This document shows positions 11,016 to 21,965 of a DNA stretch of 64,000 nt, in pieces; positions within the stretch are counted from its first letter, which is position 1; every line of letters begins with the position of its first letter. This stretch comes from Coccinella septempunctata. Taxonomy: Eukaryota; Arthropoda; Insecta; Coleoptera; Coccinellidae. Position numbers and translations under genes: made by a program. The stretch is from positions 19,109,521-19,173,520 of the forward strand of contig NC_058193.1 of assembly GCF_907165205.1 (NCBI RefSeq), written 5' to 3'. The notes below the pieces were generated by a model, which saw only the letters and a list, made by a program, of their open reading frames with translations, made no database searches and had not been told where the DNA came from.

Positions 11016-11816
11016 CTAGAAGTTTCGTTGAAGTAGGACAGTCGTCAAATGAGATCGGCGATGGTGTATCATTTCTTCCTCGGTTACCATCTTGAGCGTA
11101 CTAGGAGAGTTCGATTGCCACTTTGCTAAGGGGAGGCCGCCCGCCATGCAGAGATTTTTCAAGTCGATAGCGATTTCTGAGAGTTCTTCCTTCTTGTCTG
11201 CACCACCATAGATATCATAAACATAGCGACCTTTGATGAGTGGTGGAATGGCGAGTGGATACTTGTGACCTTCATCTTTGATGAGCTGGAGGAGGACTCG
11301 GATGGCCAAGAAGGGAGCAGCCTTGGTTCCATAGGTGACGGTGGTGAGGTGGTACGTCGCTATCTCATCTTCTGAGTTTCGCCAGAGAATGCATTGGAGA
11401 TCCCAATCGTATGGATGCACCATGATCTGTCTATACATCTTCGTGATGTCTGTGGAAAACACAAATTTATAGCGACGTACCCAGAACAATACATCAATCA
11501 CATCTAACTGAAGTTTCGCTCCTGTGTGCATGATGTCGTTCAGTGAGAGGCCTGTTGAGGTGGGACTGGAACCATTGAACACTACTCGCAATTTGGTGGA
11601 GGAGCTGTCTGGTTTGAGAATTCCATGATGCGGCAAATAGTATCTGGGATGCGAGATGTCTGAGGGAGCCTTCTTCATGTGCTTGAGTTGTTCGTATTCA
11701 GTGAGGAAGTCCGTGTACAGCTGGCAATATTCTTGGTTTCCCTCGAACTTGCGAAATTGTCCTTGGAGGCATCGGAAGGCACGCTGTCTGGAAGATCCCA
11801 AAAGATTAGAAGATGA
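11016..11816 (-). pseudogene. BEL pol reverse transcriptase, inactivated
   Basis: The frame carries BEL/Pao reverse transcriptase blocks in order: PHHGILKPDS, KLRVVFNGSSP, STDITKMYRQI with a first catalytic Asp, YGTKAAPFLAIR, and the palm block RYVYDIYGGAD. Other members have YVDD at this last place. Here the first Asp of the pair is Tyr (codon TAT), which removes a metal ligand. The frame is cut from the protease by an in-frame TAA at 11817-11819, and it runs into TAG at 11016 because of a frameshift just before the RNase H part. Confidence 0.85.
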
Positions 11817-12690
11817 TTATAATGGGAGTCTTACCATGTATCGTCCAGAAGGAAGTCGAGAGAGAGTGGTCTTGAGGTGGTCTTCACATTCCTGCTCGTC
11901 AGCAGTGAGGTGACTTATGGAGGTGGACTTGACTTCTTCTTGTTCCCAGAACTTTTCGAGAAGGCTTTGAAGGTCAGATTCTTGAGTGGCATGGTATAGA
12001 GGAGACACACTTGAGCAGACTTCTTGATGAGGGCATATTGGACCTAGGACCAAACATCCAAAGATCGAGAGCTGAGCTGTTGGAGTTGACCCATCTGGCC
12101 CTTTTCGGAGTTGAGGAAGAATCATGGAACCATAGACATCAGCACCCAATATGATGTCGATTGGCCTTGAGGTGTAGAACTCTTGATCGGCGAGCTTCAA
12201 ATTGTCGAGGTGTGGCAAACGTGGTCGTGTGCAACAATTGAAAGATGGTAGATTAGTAAATGGAGATGACAAGATATGAGCATTTATATTCACGGTTTTG
12301 TGATTGTGAAGAGATTTCAGTGTGATAAATACTGATCCTCTTAATCTTGAGGCGGCTCCACCAATTCCAACGATGGTGACTTTGGATTGGCTTCGAGGAA
12401 GGCTGAGGTGTCTTGAGAAGTCTTCCGAGATGAACGAGAGTTCCGATCCAGAATCGATGAGGAGTCTTGCGTTGTACGAGATGACTGGTGTGATGAGCGG
12501 TCGATAATGAGATGAGCTGTCTTCGAGGGGTTTTGATGACTGCCTGAATACTTTAGGCCCTTTTCGAGGTGTCTGGCTTGGCTTCGCTGGTCTTTTGAGT
12601 AGGCTTGGATGAGAAGGCTTGAGGTGACTTTGGTGAGACGGCTCGGCTGAGGGGGGTCGTGTGGCCGTTTTGGCTATTAAATGAGAAGAC
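11817..12690 (-). pseudogene. BEL pol aspartic protease region
   Basis: One frame runs from about 12690 to the TAA at 11817. It includes LLIDSGSELSFIS with the catalytic Asp-Ser-Gly near 12450, then TIVGIGGAASRLRG, and the downstream blocks PIDIILGADVYG and LSIFGCLVLGPI that precede reverse transcriptase in BEL/Pao polyproteins. The protease core looks intact. The frame is bounded upstream by a TAG near 12690 and downstream by the stop before reverse transcriptase. Confidence 0.75.
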
Positions 12691-13297
12691 TATTTTTGAG
12701 CAGATCTTAGAGGACACTCTAGACGAGGCGACATTAGAGGCGGCATAGTGAGAGTACGAAGATTTCGGTCTAGAGCTGGGTCTCATAATAGAAACGAGGA
12801 CTTGTTTGAGACGAACATTGAGGGGTCGAGAAGATCTTATCGCAAAGAGCAGCCAAGAGGAGATGTTTGTCCTCGTATTGAGAAATGAGACTTCCCCAAG
12901 CTATGGGAAGTGAGGTGTGCCAGTGAGAGCCAAGCGACAGATCTACTTCAGAGGAGTCGACTGAAGAACAGATCTGAGGTAATGGAGGCGTTTAGCATTA
13001 GAAATTGAGGAGTTGAATTTCGAGGGACTGGGAGAGGTCCCTAAAAGGCGGGCCAACTTGAGTAGTCGCCAGAGAAGACTGGTGATGAGATGTCTGAGCA
13101 GACGAGGACGAAGCAACCGGTTGAGATGGCGTTTGAGGTGGCTTGAGAGACTCCTTGAGATGACGAATGCTTGTGGAGATGAAGGCATGAGCAGGCTTAT
13201 TAAGAAAAAAATTTATCTTACTCAAAGTATTAGTGGTCGAGGTGCACAATTCCATGAGAGGGCAGAGAGGAGAACTATGATTAGTGAACGATGATAA
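12690..13297 (-). pseudogene. BEL gag remnant
   Basis: Short pieces in different frames resemble parts of a BEL gag protein. They include an N-terminal helical stretch (13255-12998), KRLHYLRSVLQSTPLK near 12990-12945, and WGSLISQYEDKHLLLAALCD near 12900-12840. The pieces are shorter than in the family and out of frame with each other, and no clear CCHC knuckles remain. Assignment rests mainly on position between the primer-binding site and the protease. Confidence 0.55.
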
Positions 13298-13312
13298 AAT
13301 TCCAACTCAATT

Positions 13313-13330
13313 ATCCGGCCCGAAGGACCA
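13313..13330 (-). other. tRNA primer-binding site of the BEL element
   Basis: On the minus strand TGGTCCTTCGGGCCGGAT starts two bases inside the 5' LTR. It begins with the TGG expected for pairing with a tRNA 3' CCA end. I cannot assign the tRNA. Confidence 0.65.
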
Positions 13331-13332
13331 AA

Positions 13333-15208
13333 TGTTAAAAAATCGAGGGTGTTATGATTTTTAATTAAAGAGTAGTGGACTGTATTAAAAGATAATTGAG
13401 TTGGAGATGGTATAAAAACATTTATTGAGAATCATTCACAACCATAAAATGAATATGTCACCTGCATGAAGCTAATACAGTAAAAAGCAACTAATATTAA
13501 CAACATCTATAAACTCAGAGAGACAATATCCAATTAAAAACAAGAGATGGTCCAGAGCAGTTCAAATGAGAAGTCACTTGATGTCAGACTTAGACGTTGA
13601 GGAGTTCAATAAATTCAATATCAACACAACGGTTACACAGTGATAGGGCAATCAATTGAAAATTGATTGCGAGAGCCTCCTTTTTCTATCAGAAAACGCG
13701 AAGGTTAGAATACTGAATTTTAAAGAGAAGACGCGAGAGTACAGAGAAATAGGCCCGATGTGAAACTGCAATGTCTAAGTCTGATCATCAACGAGAAATC
13801 GATACATTAAATTTGAGTTGATCAATAATGTTAATGTAAGTATGAGCAGAACAAGAGTAGCACAAGTTAAATGAGAAGCACAGAATTAATGAATTTGAGA
13901 AGCACTAGAATATTAAAAATAATATGAAAAGGGCAATAAATTCTAATTAAATGAGAAGTTCGATAATAATTAATTAAATGAAAAGGACAATCATAATTAA
14001 TATGAGAAGAGCATAGTATAATTCATATACATTGAGATGATCTTGAAGAGTGCAAAAATTTATCAATGAATTCAGCATTTACAGAGACGAACTGCTTACA
14101 AGTAAGCACGATTAGAACGTTCATCAGAAAAATAGAAGAAACAATTGATAAATTAAGAGAAGTCATGAGAGTACTGAGTTGAATAAATCTCTAATCGTAG
14201 ATTTTGAGATGTGCTGAAGGCTGAGAAAACTAACATGCATGTTGAGTCCGATGAATGAATATAGAAGAGAAACAATGAGAGTACATATTATAAAGAGTAG
14301 ACCATACCAAGTGAGTAGACATGAGTGTTCGAGCAGACTTTCCAGGGTGGAGCCTAGGTCGAGGTGTATCGAGCAATGTCATTGATCGCTTAACGAAAGT
14401 TGAGGTGTTCATCCTGTTCTGACGAAAACAGCTACATCCAGGGTCCACCCTGGAGAAGATGAGGATTCATTCATCTGAAACTCAACACCATGAATTAGTC
14501 ATATGTATAACGAGGTGATCATAAGAGTTGTTATAAAATGATTAAACTGATTCTAATAATTAAGAGAAGACAATGAATCAGATATCAATTTTATGGAGAT
14601 GAACTTGAGAAGTTTCAATCCTGGTGCTACATACCCATTTTCATGTGAGAAGATCTAGAGAAGTCTGAAAATCTATATAAATTATGAAATATAATGAAAT
14701 ATATAGTTCTGAGACGACAACGGTTCGAGTTGAGTTGAGTAGACATTTCAATTGAGCAGTGCTCGCAAGGATTCGGAATCTATTTCTAGATTCTGAATCT
14801 CTTGCACGTGGACTTAATTTCTACAGAGTGAAATGGTCATGAAAATGGTGTAATTTATAATTTCGAGCAGTCTGAGAGTACGTTACCTAATGAGATGAAC
14901 AATTTAGCACCAGGATTGTGCGAGAAGACTTAAAAATTGAGAACAACTAAAAGAGGTGAACTTAAAATGAGGTGTTACAAAATCACATTGATAGCAGCGC
15001 GAAGTTACTTCTACGGAGCTAACAAAGAGAATCTTAAGAAAAATATGTAAAATGTGTGGTTTTTCACTTCTGAAAAACACTGAGAGTGGGGCCGCTGCGT
15101 CGTTCAACCAGCGCACTGCAGAATCGTGGTACCATACGTGGCCACCGGAGCTGGTCAGGAGCGTAGGCTAAAGAGAGGTCGGAGGGAGGCTTCGCTCAAT
15201 TTTTAACA
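13333..15208 (-). repeat. BEL/Pao 5' LTR (element orientation)
   Basis: It starts TGTTAAAAAAT and ends TTTTTAACA, perfect short inverted repeats on the TG...CA pattern. Differences from the other LTR that I can see lie near 13357, 13500, 13757, 13899, 14317, 14423 and 14888. Confidence 0.9.
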
Positions 15209-15263
15209 ACCGTTTTCTCACGTGTGAATTTTATTGTAGGATATCGATTGTCTATACATTATA

Positions 15264-16690
15264 CACTGCGCAAAAAAATTAACGCACATTATGGAAATCT
15301 CAAATTTATTCTACAACTGAAGGTGTTCTCAATGATAATTATTTTTATCAGAATTATGCATGCATATGTTATCCACTTTCAACGGTTTTCTTCAATACAG
15401 ATGTTTTTTCCCAGCAGGAATAAAAAAAGATGATATTATCAGATTTTGCATGTATTGGCTCCATTCTAAAATCAGTTGTTCTCGATCAATTCTAGTGATC
15501 AATAGTTTTTCTTTCGTTTGATTTTCTACACTCGATCGCTATGCAACGCGAAACACGCAATTTGACTCAAGAGGAATGTGCCCAAGCGGTAGTTTTGCGA
15601 TAAGAAAGGTGGACATACACAAGAATTGCAGAAAGGTTTGGAGTTTCTCATACAAGTGTGTCCAGAATGTTGCAGCGATTCAGGGAGACAGGTATGAATG
15701 TCCGAAGACCAGGACAGGGTAGACCACGGGTAACAACTGCCATTCAAGAACGTTACTTGAGAGTTTCTTCGTTGAGACAACGGTTTGAAACCGCTCGCCT
15801 CCTTCAAATTCAGCTTGAGCAAACTCATGAGGTGCAAATTAGCACTCAGACAATAAGAAATCGCCTCAGAGAATATGATTTAAGGCCTCGTGTCGCGGCA
15901 AGTGGCCCAGCTCTTACCCCAGCCCATCGAAGGGCGCGTTTGGATTTTGCGAGAGAGCATATCCATTGGGAAGAGGCCGATTGGGAAAGAGTTCTCTTCA
16001 CAGATGAGTCTAAATTCTGCCTCTACCATTGTGATCGACGTTCCCTTGTATACCGACGTCCACATGAAAGATATGCTCAGTGCAATTTCCTGAATACTAC
16101 TGGTTTCGGGGGAGGATCGATTATGGTATGGGGTGGAATATTTTTGACTGCTCGCACAGACCTAGTGGTCGTTGATAATGGAGCTAATAATGCTGATAAG
16201 TATATAAGGAACATTCTTGAAGAATATATAGTGCCATTTGCCCCATACATTGGTGAAAATTTCATTTTTATGGACGATAATGCCAGACCCCATCGTGCGC
16301 GCATCGTTCAGGAGTACCTTGAAGAGGTTGAAGTCTCTCGAATGGAATGGCCAGCAAGAAGTCCAGATCTCAATCCGATTGAGCAGGTTTGGGACAACCT
16401 CAATAGAAGGCTGAGAAGTTCAGAAAATCATGCAGCTACTTTTAATGACTTAGGAATCCAACTCGGAGAAATCTGGGAAGGATTAGATCAGAACATTTTA
16501 AGATCACTCATTTTGAGTATGAACCGTCGTTGCCGAGCTGTAATTAACGCAAGGGGTGGAAATACCAAGTATTAAATCACTTATCAGCATTTCAGTATTT
16601 TGAAAATTGTTCATTTCTCTTCTTTCACATAAGAGTCGGTGAAATCCTGAATTTTTCTTCCATTTAATGTGAAATGTTTCAATAAATGCT
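15264..16690 (+). mobile_element. Tc1-like transposon, copy 1, 3' truncated
   Basis: The left terminal repeat CACTGCGCAAAAAAATTAAC follows a TA at 15262-15263 and matches the ends of the copy at 25567-27089. The right terminal repeat is missing: similarity to the other copy fades after about 16672. Together with the stop codon in its gene, this makes the copy immobile by itself. Confidence 0.8.
15541..16575 (+). pseudogene. Tc1 transposase with premature stop
   Basis: The frame from the ATG at 15541 would encode 344 residues, but TAA at 15601-15603 replaces a Glu codon at residue 21. The rest is open to 16575. It has a helix-turn-helix (YTRIAERFGVSHTSVSRML), the GRPR-type hook (GQGRPRV), and the DDE catalytic blocks LFTDESKF, FMDDNARPH and SPDLNPIEQVWD. 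Downstream initiation at 15667 would lose part of the DNA-binding region. Confidence 0.9.
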
Positions 16691-16820
16691 ACTACAGTCG
16701 TTGATGCATGGTTTTGAATTTCAATCAACCATTTCCGATCTCGATTTGCTTGTTAATGAAGCTTCTGCACCCAAAATGATTGCAAAGTTTTAAAATTCAA
16801 AAGCAATACTCCTCTTACAT

Positions 16821-17077
16821 CGGGTTTCATAAAACTTTGATTGTCTGATCAACGATTTGACAGTCACCCGATTCCTAAAACGAAATCATTGAAACCTTTT
16901 CATTTCTGAATATATTGAAGAAGTAGCAATTGAGAATAATTGAATGGACGCATGAATATCATAATTTGATGTGAGAATGATATTCTGAATGATCATGACT
17001 GAAATATCGATTGAAAACAAATTGACTTCTATTCGTCAATCAAGCGTTGATTCCCAGATCAAGCTTTATGAAACCCG
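16821..17077 (-). mobile_element. 257-bp MITE, copy 2
   Basis: It starts CGGGTTTCATAAAACTTTG and ends CAAGCTTTATGAAACCCG. It is the inverted counterpart of 2399-2655 with the same length. Confidence 0.75.
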
Positions 17078-18548
17078 TGGTTAGTCTTCTATCGTCCGAA
17101 TTATTCACGAGACTACGAGACCACTGCGAGACTCTCGTAAGAGACTCGAGACGAGACCGAGAAAAGTTTCATGGGGATTGAAGTATAGCAGGTGCATACT
17201 GGCATTGCTGACTATTTCGACCACCTTCTCTGATTCGCAAACCACCGAATGAGCCTGTTTCACCTAATCACCTAATACACTTGTACAAATGTCTGTCTAT
17301 TTGGTTGTCGTCTGTTGGGAAAACGTAATCCGTACTCTCGAACCGCTGCGCGAGCATTTCTATTCGCGTATCCATAAATGAACAACATTGCTACATTTGG
17401 AATTTTTCGACTTTTTCGTTGTTATCTTGTTAGCCATGATATTATGGAAGAGGATAAGCAGCTAGCACAAAAATTGATATGCCATTTGAAAGTACACTAA
17501 ATGAGGTATTTTACACTGAAAAGAAAACATGTGCATAATTATTAATTTTTCATCGATAAAACCATTGGAAAAATAAGAATAATTTTGTTCACTTCAGACT
17601 CTTGATATTCATCTCCTTACCACGCCCGCATTAAGACTTTTTTCTGCACACAGACTCTCTTATCTCATAGCAAATTTATTGCCCTTTTCGAATATGTGGA
17701 ACAAATTCGTCGAGGCCACAAGGAAAATTGAATAATGATTGAGTTCATGAAAAAACTTGAAATATTTCGTGAAATCAAGAAATATTAAATTGAAGAATAT
17801 CCGTCAATATTTCGACCATGTGTTACATGACATTTTTTGTTGCAAATCACTCGTCTGATCCCCCCTTCAAGTATGGTCATTTTAAAAGTAGACACCCGGT
17901 ATATTATGACAGCCACTGCCCTGATATATTGCCTTCTCCATTACCTTCAATGGCTAAAATTGAAACATTGATGCTAAGATAAATCGTCTAAGTTGAACTG
18001 GAAATTAGGAATGATTTTCTTAATGAAGTTTGTGTGAATGTTTTAGAAATTCCTAGGGTGTATTGTGTATTTCAATTCACTAGCTGGAAAAAGGTCTCTC
18101 TGTAAAAAACAGATTTTTTGTATATGCAAATCCTTTCATTTTGAGGTTATTAATCCAGGTTAGTTGATTGACCTATTCTTCGTAACTAATATGGAAAGTA
18201 CAAAAACAAAAGGACAAGATTCATATATCCTCAAACATTGACTAAACAGCGAGCTAAACAGTCATTTCATTGCGGAAAATATCAAAGACACCTTCACCTT
18301 CACAAGAAATTCGTATTCGAAGATTTGCTCAAACAATCCAAATTATGAAAACTTCACTGGGCTTCCCTCATTATCATTAGATCGATAAAGATATTTTCAA
18401 CAGATGAAGATAAATTTTTCATGAAAACTCAGATTGAAACACTAAAATATTCTCCGTTCCTCGATGTAAAAAAAGTCCACTAACATTTTATTTACAAAAA
18501 TTGACACCAGAAGGCGTATCGCTCGTTTGGAATTCCCAATTCTCAAAC
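17078..18548. other. No gene recognised
   Basis: AT-rich sequence with many stops in all frames. The only structure I see is a cluster of GAGAC/GTCTC words at about 17108-17166 (CGAGACTCTCGTAAGAGACT), possibly an eroded end of an hAT-like element. Confidence 0.4.
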
Positions 18549-19560
18549 TATACTTTTCCAACTTCAAATTGAGACTAATCACATTCGAGTTGAGATTAAA
18601 CAAATTCAAGATGGGAATAAGCAACAGCAAAATGTGAACACAATCGAATGGGAATGGAATAGACACATTCAAAATGGGATTAAACAATTTTATACTGAGA
18701 ACAGTCATTTTCAGTTTTATTTCATATTTCAACAGAATAGTGAATACTCCTTCTGACGAAAATGATGTATTTTTCATGAAATATCTTTGAAACGTCACAT
18801 TTTGAAATAACTCTTTCAACCGTTTCCCAAAAAAAATTAAGCACTTAAAAATAAAAAATAACAATGGGTATTTCAAGTTTAAAGCGTTTTGTGAGAATTG
18901 CACAAGCTGGCAACATCGACTGAAATATGTCTTGATAATAAAGGACAACAAATGCAATATCTTGATGAGATAGACAAAGATGGCTGTCTATGAAGTCTGC
19001 GACGAACGAGGAAGGTCGTAAAATTTTATGGGATTTTAATGGCCGGTTGCAGTTGAAGCTCGCCAGTAAGTACGCGCCTGTAGATCAACAGCTTAGTTAG
19101 TTATTTTATAAACAAGCTGATCGGACATTGTTCTTTTCTTTATCTTGTAGACGCTGTTGCCAGATCGTAAACTCTGAACCAAGCGATTTAAATTTTAAAA
19201 CCCCATATTTGAAAGATGATTTTGAATATAAGTTTCCGCGGTGAATTTGAAAAAATCATGAATGAAACTCATAATTATTCAGTTCAAACTTGCATATGCA
19301 GTGATAACCCAAATTGAGGTGAATTTCCCATTTTTCTGAAGTAAAGCAGAATCTGACATTCGTTGCTTCCGTTCCTTTAATGTAATCTGGCATGGTTAGA
19401 ATACAAAACACTCAAAAGGATCTAATCAATACCATTTTCATTTGACAAAATATATACATATATTTTTAAAGAATCATTTTGAAGTTGCTTATTCTCATTT
19501 TGAATTTGTTTAATCCCAATTTGAATGTAATTAGTCTCAATTTGAAGTTGAAAAGGTATA
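18549..19560. repeat. Long inverted repeat, about 77-bp arms
   Basis: The left arm, 18549-18625 (ACTTCAAATTGAGACTAATC ... GGGAATAAGCAAC), is the approximate reverse complement of 19484-19560 (GTTGCTTATTCTCATTTTG ... GATTAGTCTC-like text). The arms are separated by about 0.86 kb. The motif CATTCAAAATGGGATTAA or a variant recurs inside. It may be an old foldback element. No transposase frame is visible, and the open frame at 18442-18957 is unlike any protein I know. Confidence 0.5.
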
Positions 19561-21194
19561 GTATGTTCAGTTTAGAGAAATTCTGTGCTTGAACATGGTA
19601 TAAAAATTTTATCATTTCAAACTGAAGCGTTGTGAACAGCCATAAGTGTTATGAGCTAAAATTGATCTTTTTGTGCTAGGAACTTTAGAAAAAACATTAT
19701 ACAGATACAGATATTTGGAATGTGCCTGTGCTAGAACCAACGGCAAATAGGGCTAGAAAATCTAAACATTGGCAACATGTGTAATCGGGGATCTTTTTCA
19801 ATCTTCTGCCCTTCTTGTTTCATCAAAATCATTGAAGAAATGAGAAGTCATGAATAAATTCTTCTAAAATTGATTTTTATCGATGTTTTATTAAGAGAAT
19901 ATTCAAATTGGGAATATAAACCTTTCTTTAGAGCTCACCGACTAATTTTTCAATTAATGGAAGCAAATTTTTTGTCGGCAAGGTTTCATTTTTCCTTAAA
20001 TCACTAATTTTACTTTAGTGATTGAGACAAAACCACAACGTGCGTTGAAAGTGAGGAGTTCTGCTGGAATACGGTATTGCTCAATCAGACTGTTCATCTT
20101 GATGTATATCGTATCGCAGATAGAATATATTAATTTTTTTGATTGTTTCGGAAAAAGGCGCCAAGAAAATTCATACCCAGTACGCCAGTGGTGCCTAAGA
20201 CCGGCTCTGCTTTTTAGAGAGAGAGGTTCATCAAATTAGTTTCTTCTTTTGATGCTCTGGTTAAAATGTAAAACTTAATTGTGGACTTGTGAACCGATGT
20301 AAAGCCTGTATATCGAATCTCATACTAATCAATAGAAACTCTATCTGTTTTATCAATCCTATCGAATATTATCATTTATCATGATAATTTGAGATGACGT
20401 TCATGATGACGATGATGATATAGAACAATTAGGTCAAGAATCCGATATGAAAAGTACTCGAGTATATCACCATTTGAAATGCCGAATAACTCTGCCATTT
20501 ATGTACTCATTCTAACTATGGAAAATTTCGTCTGATAAATAAATAACCAAACAGAGCTGATTGCACTTTCCACAAAAAGGTAGATCACGTCCTAACTATA
20601 TCGACTTGATTCCAGTTGAATGGATGCTCATCACATTCATCACTGTCCTCTGTTGAAGATTTGTTACAGAGTTGTCAAAGTTTGAGATTAAGTGGTAGAT
20701 TGAATACATTTCTTAATCTTGATACCTATTTGAAGATCGAAGTTCTAGTTCTCCGGATATGTTCTTTTCGAAGTTTGGCAACAATGGTAACAGGGAATGC
20801 GCCAGTCCCGGATTCTGGTTCTTGGAATGTTATGCGTTAAATTGAGGTTAGACATCTATTGTTCGATGAAAATTCGTGAAGATAAGTGCTCGTTTTTAGG
20901 GAATAAACTATATTTTTTAACTATCGGGACCGGTTGAAAGTCGTGGGTGTGTGTATTGGTTTATCGCGTTCGAATTCAACACGAACCAGACTCGTCTACG
21001 TAAGTTTAACAGGGAATAATTATTTATTTTTTGTCTGTTTATCGCACCGGTAATGAGTATACTTCGATTGTAATATTTCGTATCGAACTGCATTATACCT
21101 TTTCATATTTTAATTGTGCACATGTAAGTTTTTCACCAGCCCTTACAACAATTATTGTTAAACTTATATATACATATACATATACTCTATATAG
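19561..21194. other. No gene recognised
   Basis: Low-complexity AT-rich sequence. An open frame at 20616-20840 (and an open stretch on the other strand) shows no domain I recognise. A short TA/CATA microsatellite lies at about 21166-21190. Confidence 0.4.
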
Positions 21195-21263
21195 GTTTAA
21201 GGGTGTAGAGAATCACGTATCACCAGGCTAAAAAGTGATACGTGAGTCTCTACACCCTTTAAC
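21195..21263. repeat. Near-perfect 29-bp hairpin
   Basis: The left arm GTTTAAGGGTGTAGAGA... at 21195-21223 pairs with 21235-21263 with about two mismatches, leaving an 11-base loop (CAGGCTAAAAA). It sits between TATATA-rich tracts. It could be a tiny MITE or a transcribed hairpin. Confidence 0.75.
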
Positions 21264-21330
21264 ATATATATATCATATGCATAGGATCTTTATCTGAGTA
21301 ACTTAAATAACATATACATATATATATATA

Positions 21331-21814
21331 CCGGGTGGCCCACCTCAGACGCGGCGCTCATTTTGAGGGAGTAAATAAAGATATTTTGAAAATCTTTCCT
21401 TGTGATGTGTATAGGGTGTTCAAAAGCACAATTTAAAATTATTGTCATCTATACAGGTTGTTCGAAACAAAGATATAGACCAAAGTTACACTTTTTTAGG
21501 TTACACCTCGGGTAACACCCTGCATTTGACCTCAAAAATAGAATGGCAAGCTCAAACCCTTCACAAGATAATGGCGAAAAATTGAAAATATGGAGTTTTT
21601 TTTTTAATAGCAATTAACGAAGACACTAGTTACGCTAGCGATACATACAGAAGTGTATCTTTGTTTTCGAACACGCTGTATATATGACAATAATTTTAAA
21701 TTGTGCTTTTGAACAACCTACACACACCACAAGAAAATATTTTTGAAAATATCTTCATTAACTGCCTCAAAATGAGCGCCGCGTCTGGATTGGGCTCGGG
21801 ATTGGGCCACACGG
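21331..21814. mobile_element. Foldback MITE, CCGGGTGGCCCA ends
   Basis: The left arm (GACGCGGCGCTCATTTTGAG ... AGCACAATTTAAAATTATTG) is repeated inverted on the right (CAATAATTTTAAATTGTGCT ... CTCAAAATGAGCGCCGCGTC). The arms are about 150-170 bp. The ends lie next to TATATA tracts, so target duplications cannot be told from the microsatellite. Confidence 0.75.
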
Positions 21815-21965
21815 TATATGTATGTTTCTTAGGCACAAATATTATCCGAAGAATGGTTTGTTATTTCCATCATGTTTGACAAAAATCTGGAATCTATTCA
21901 GTGCCATAAACTAATTAATACACATTGCCCCATATGGATATTTACGAGGATATTTATTCACATAT

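Larger units (their letters stand above)
7480..15208 (-). mobile_element. BEL/Pao-type LTR retrotransposon, defective
   Basis: Two 1876-bp LTRs (7480-9355 and 13333-15208) enclose a 3977-bp internal region read on the minus strand. The order is gag remnant, aspartic protease, reverse transcriptase, RNase H, integrase zinc finger, which is the BEL/Pao arrangement. The LTRs differ by only about seven substitutions that I can count, so insertion was recent. Even so, the coding region is short for the family and carries a frameshift, an in-frame stop, a lost catalytic Asp and a deleted integrase core. No target-site duplication is visible: the left flank ends in TTTGTG and the right flank begins ACCGTT. 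The outer few bases of the left LTR do not match TGTTAA either. It lies antisense to the SOD-like gene, just after its stop codon. Confidence 0.9.

Noticed and set aside
18442..18957. 171-codon open frame on the minus strand
   Set aside because: Hydrophobic low-complexity reading of an AT-rich inverted-repeat arm; no family resemblance.
20616..20840. Open frame preceded by a TTCCAG, looking like an exon
   Set aside because: No donor in phase, no partner exon and no recognisable protein; the acceptor-like hexamer is common.
20940..21010. tRNA-like GTTCGAATTC with surrounding stems
   Set aside because: The B-box-like word does not match the consensus well and I could not fold acceptor and anticodon stems.
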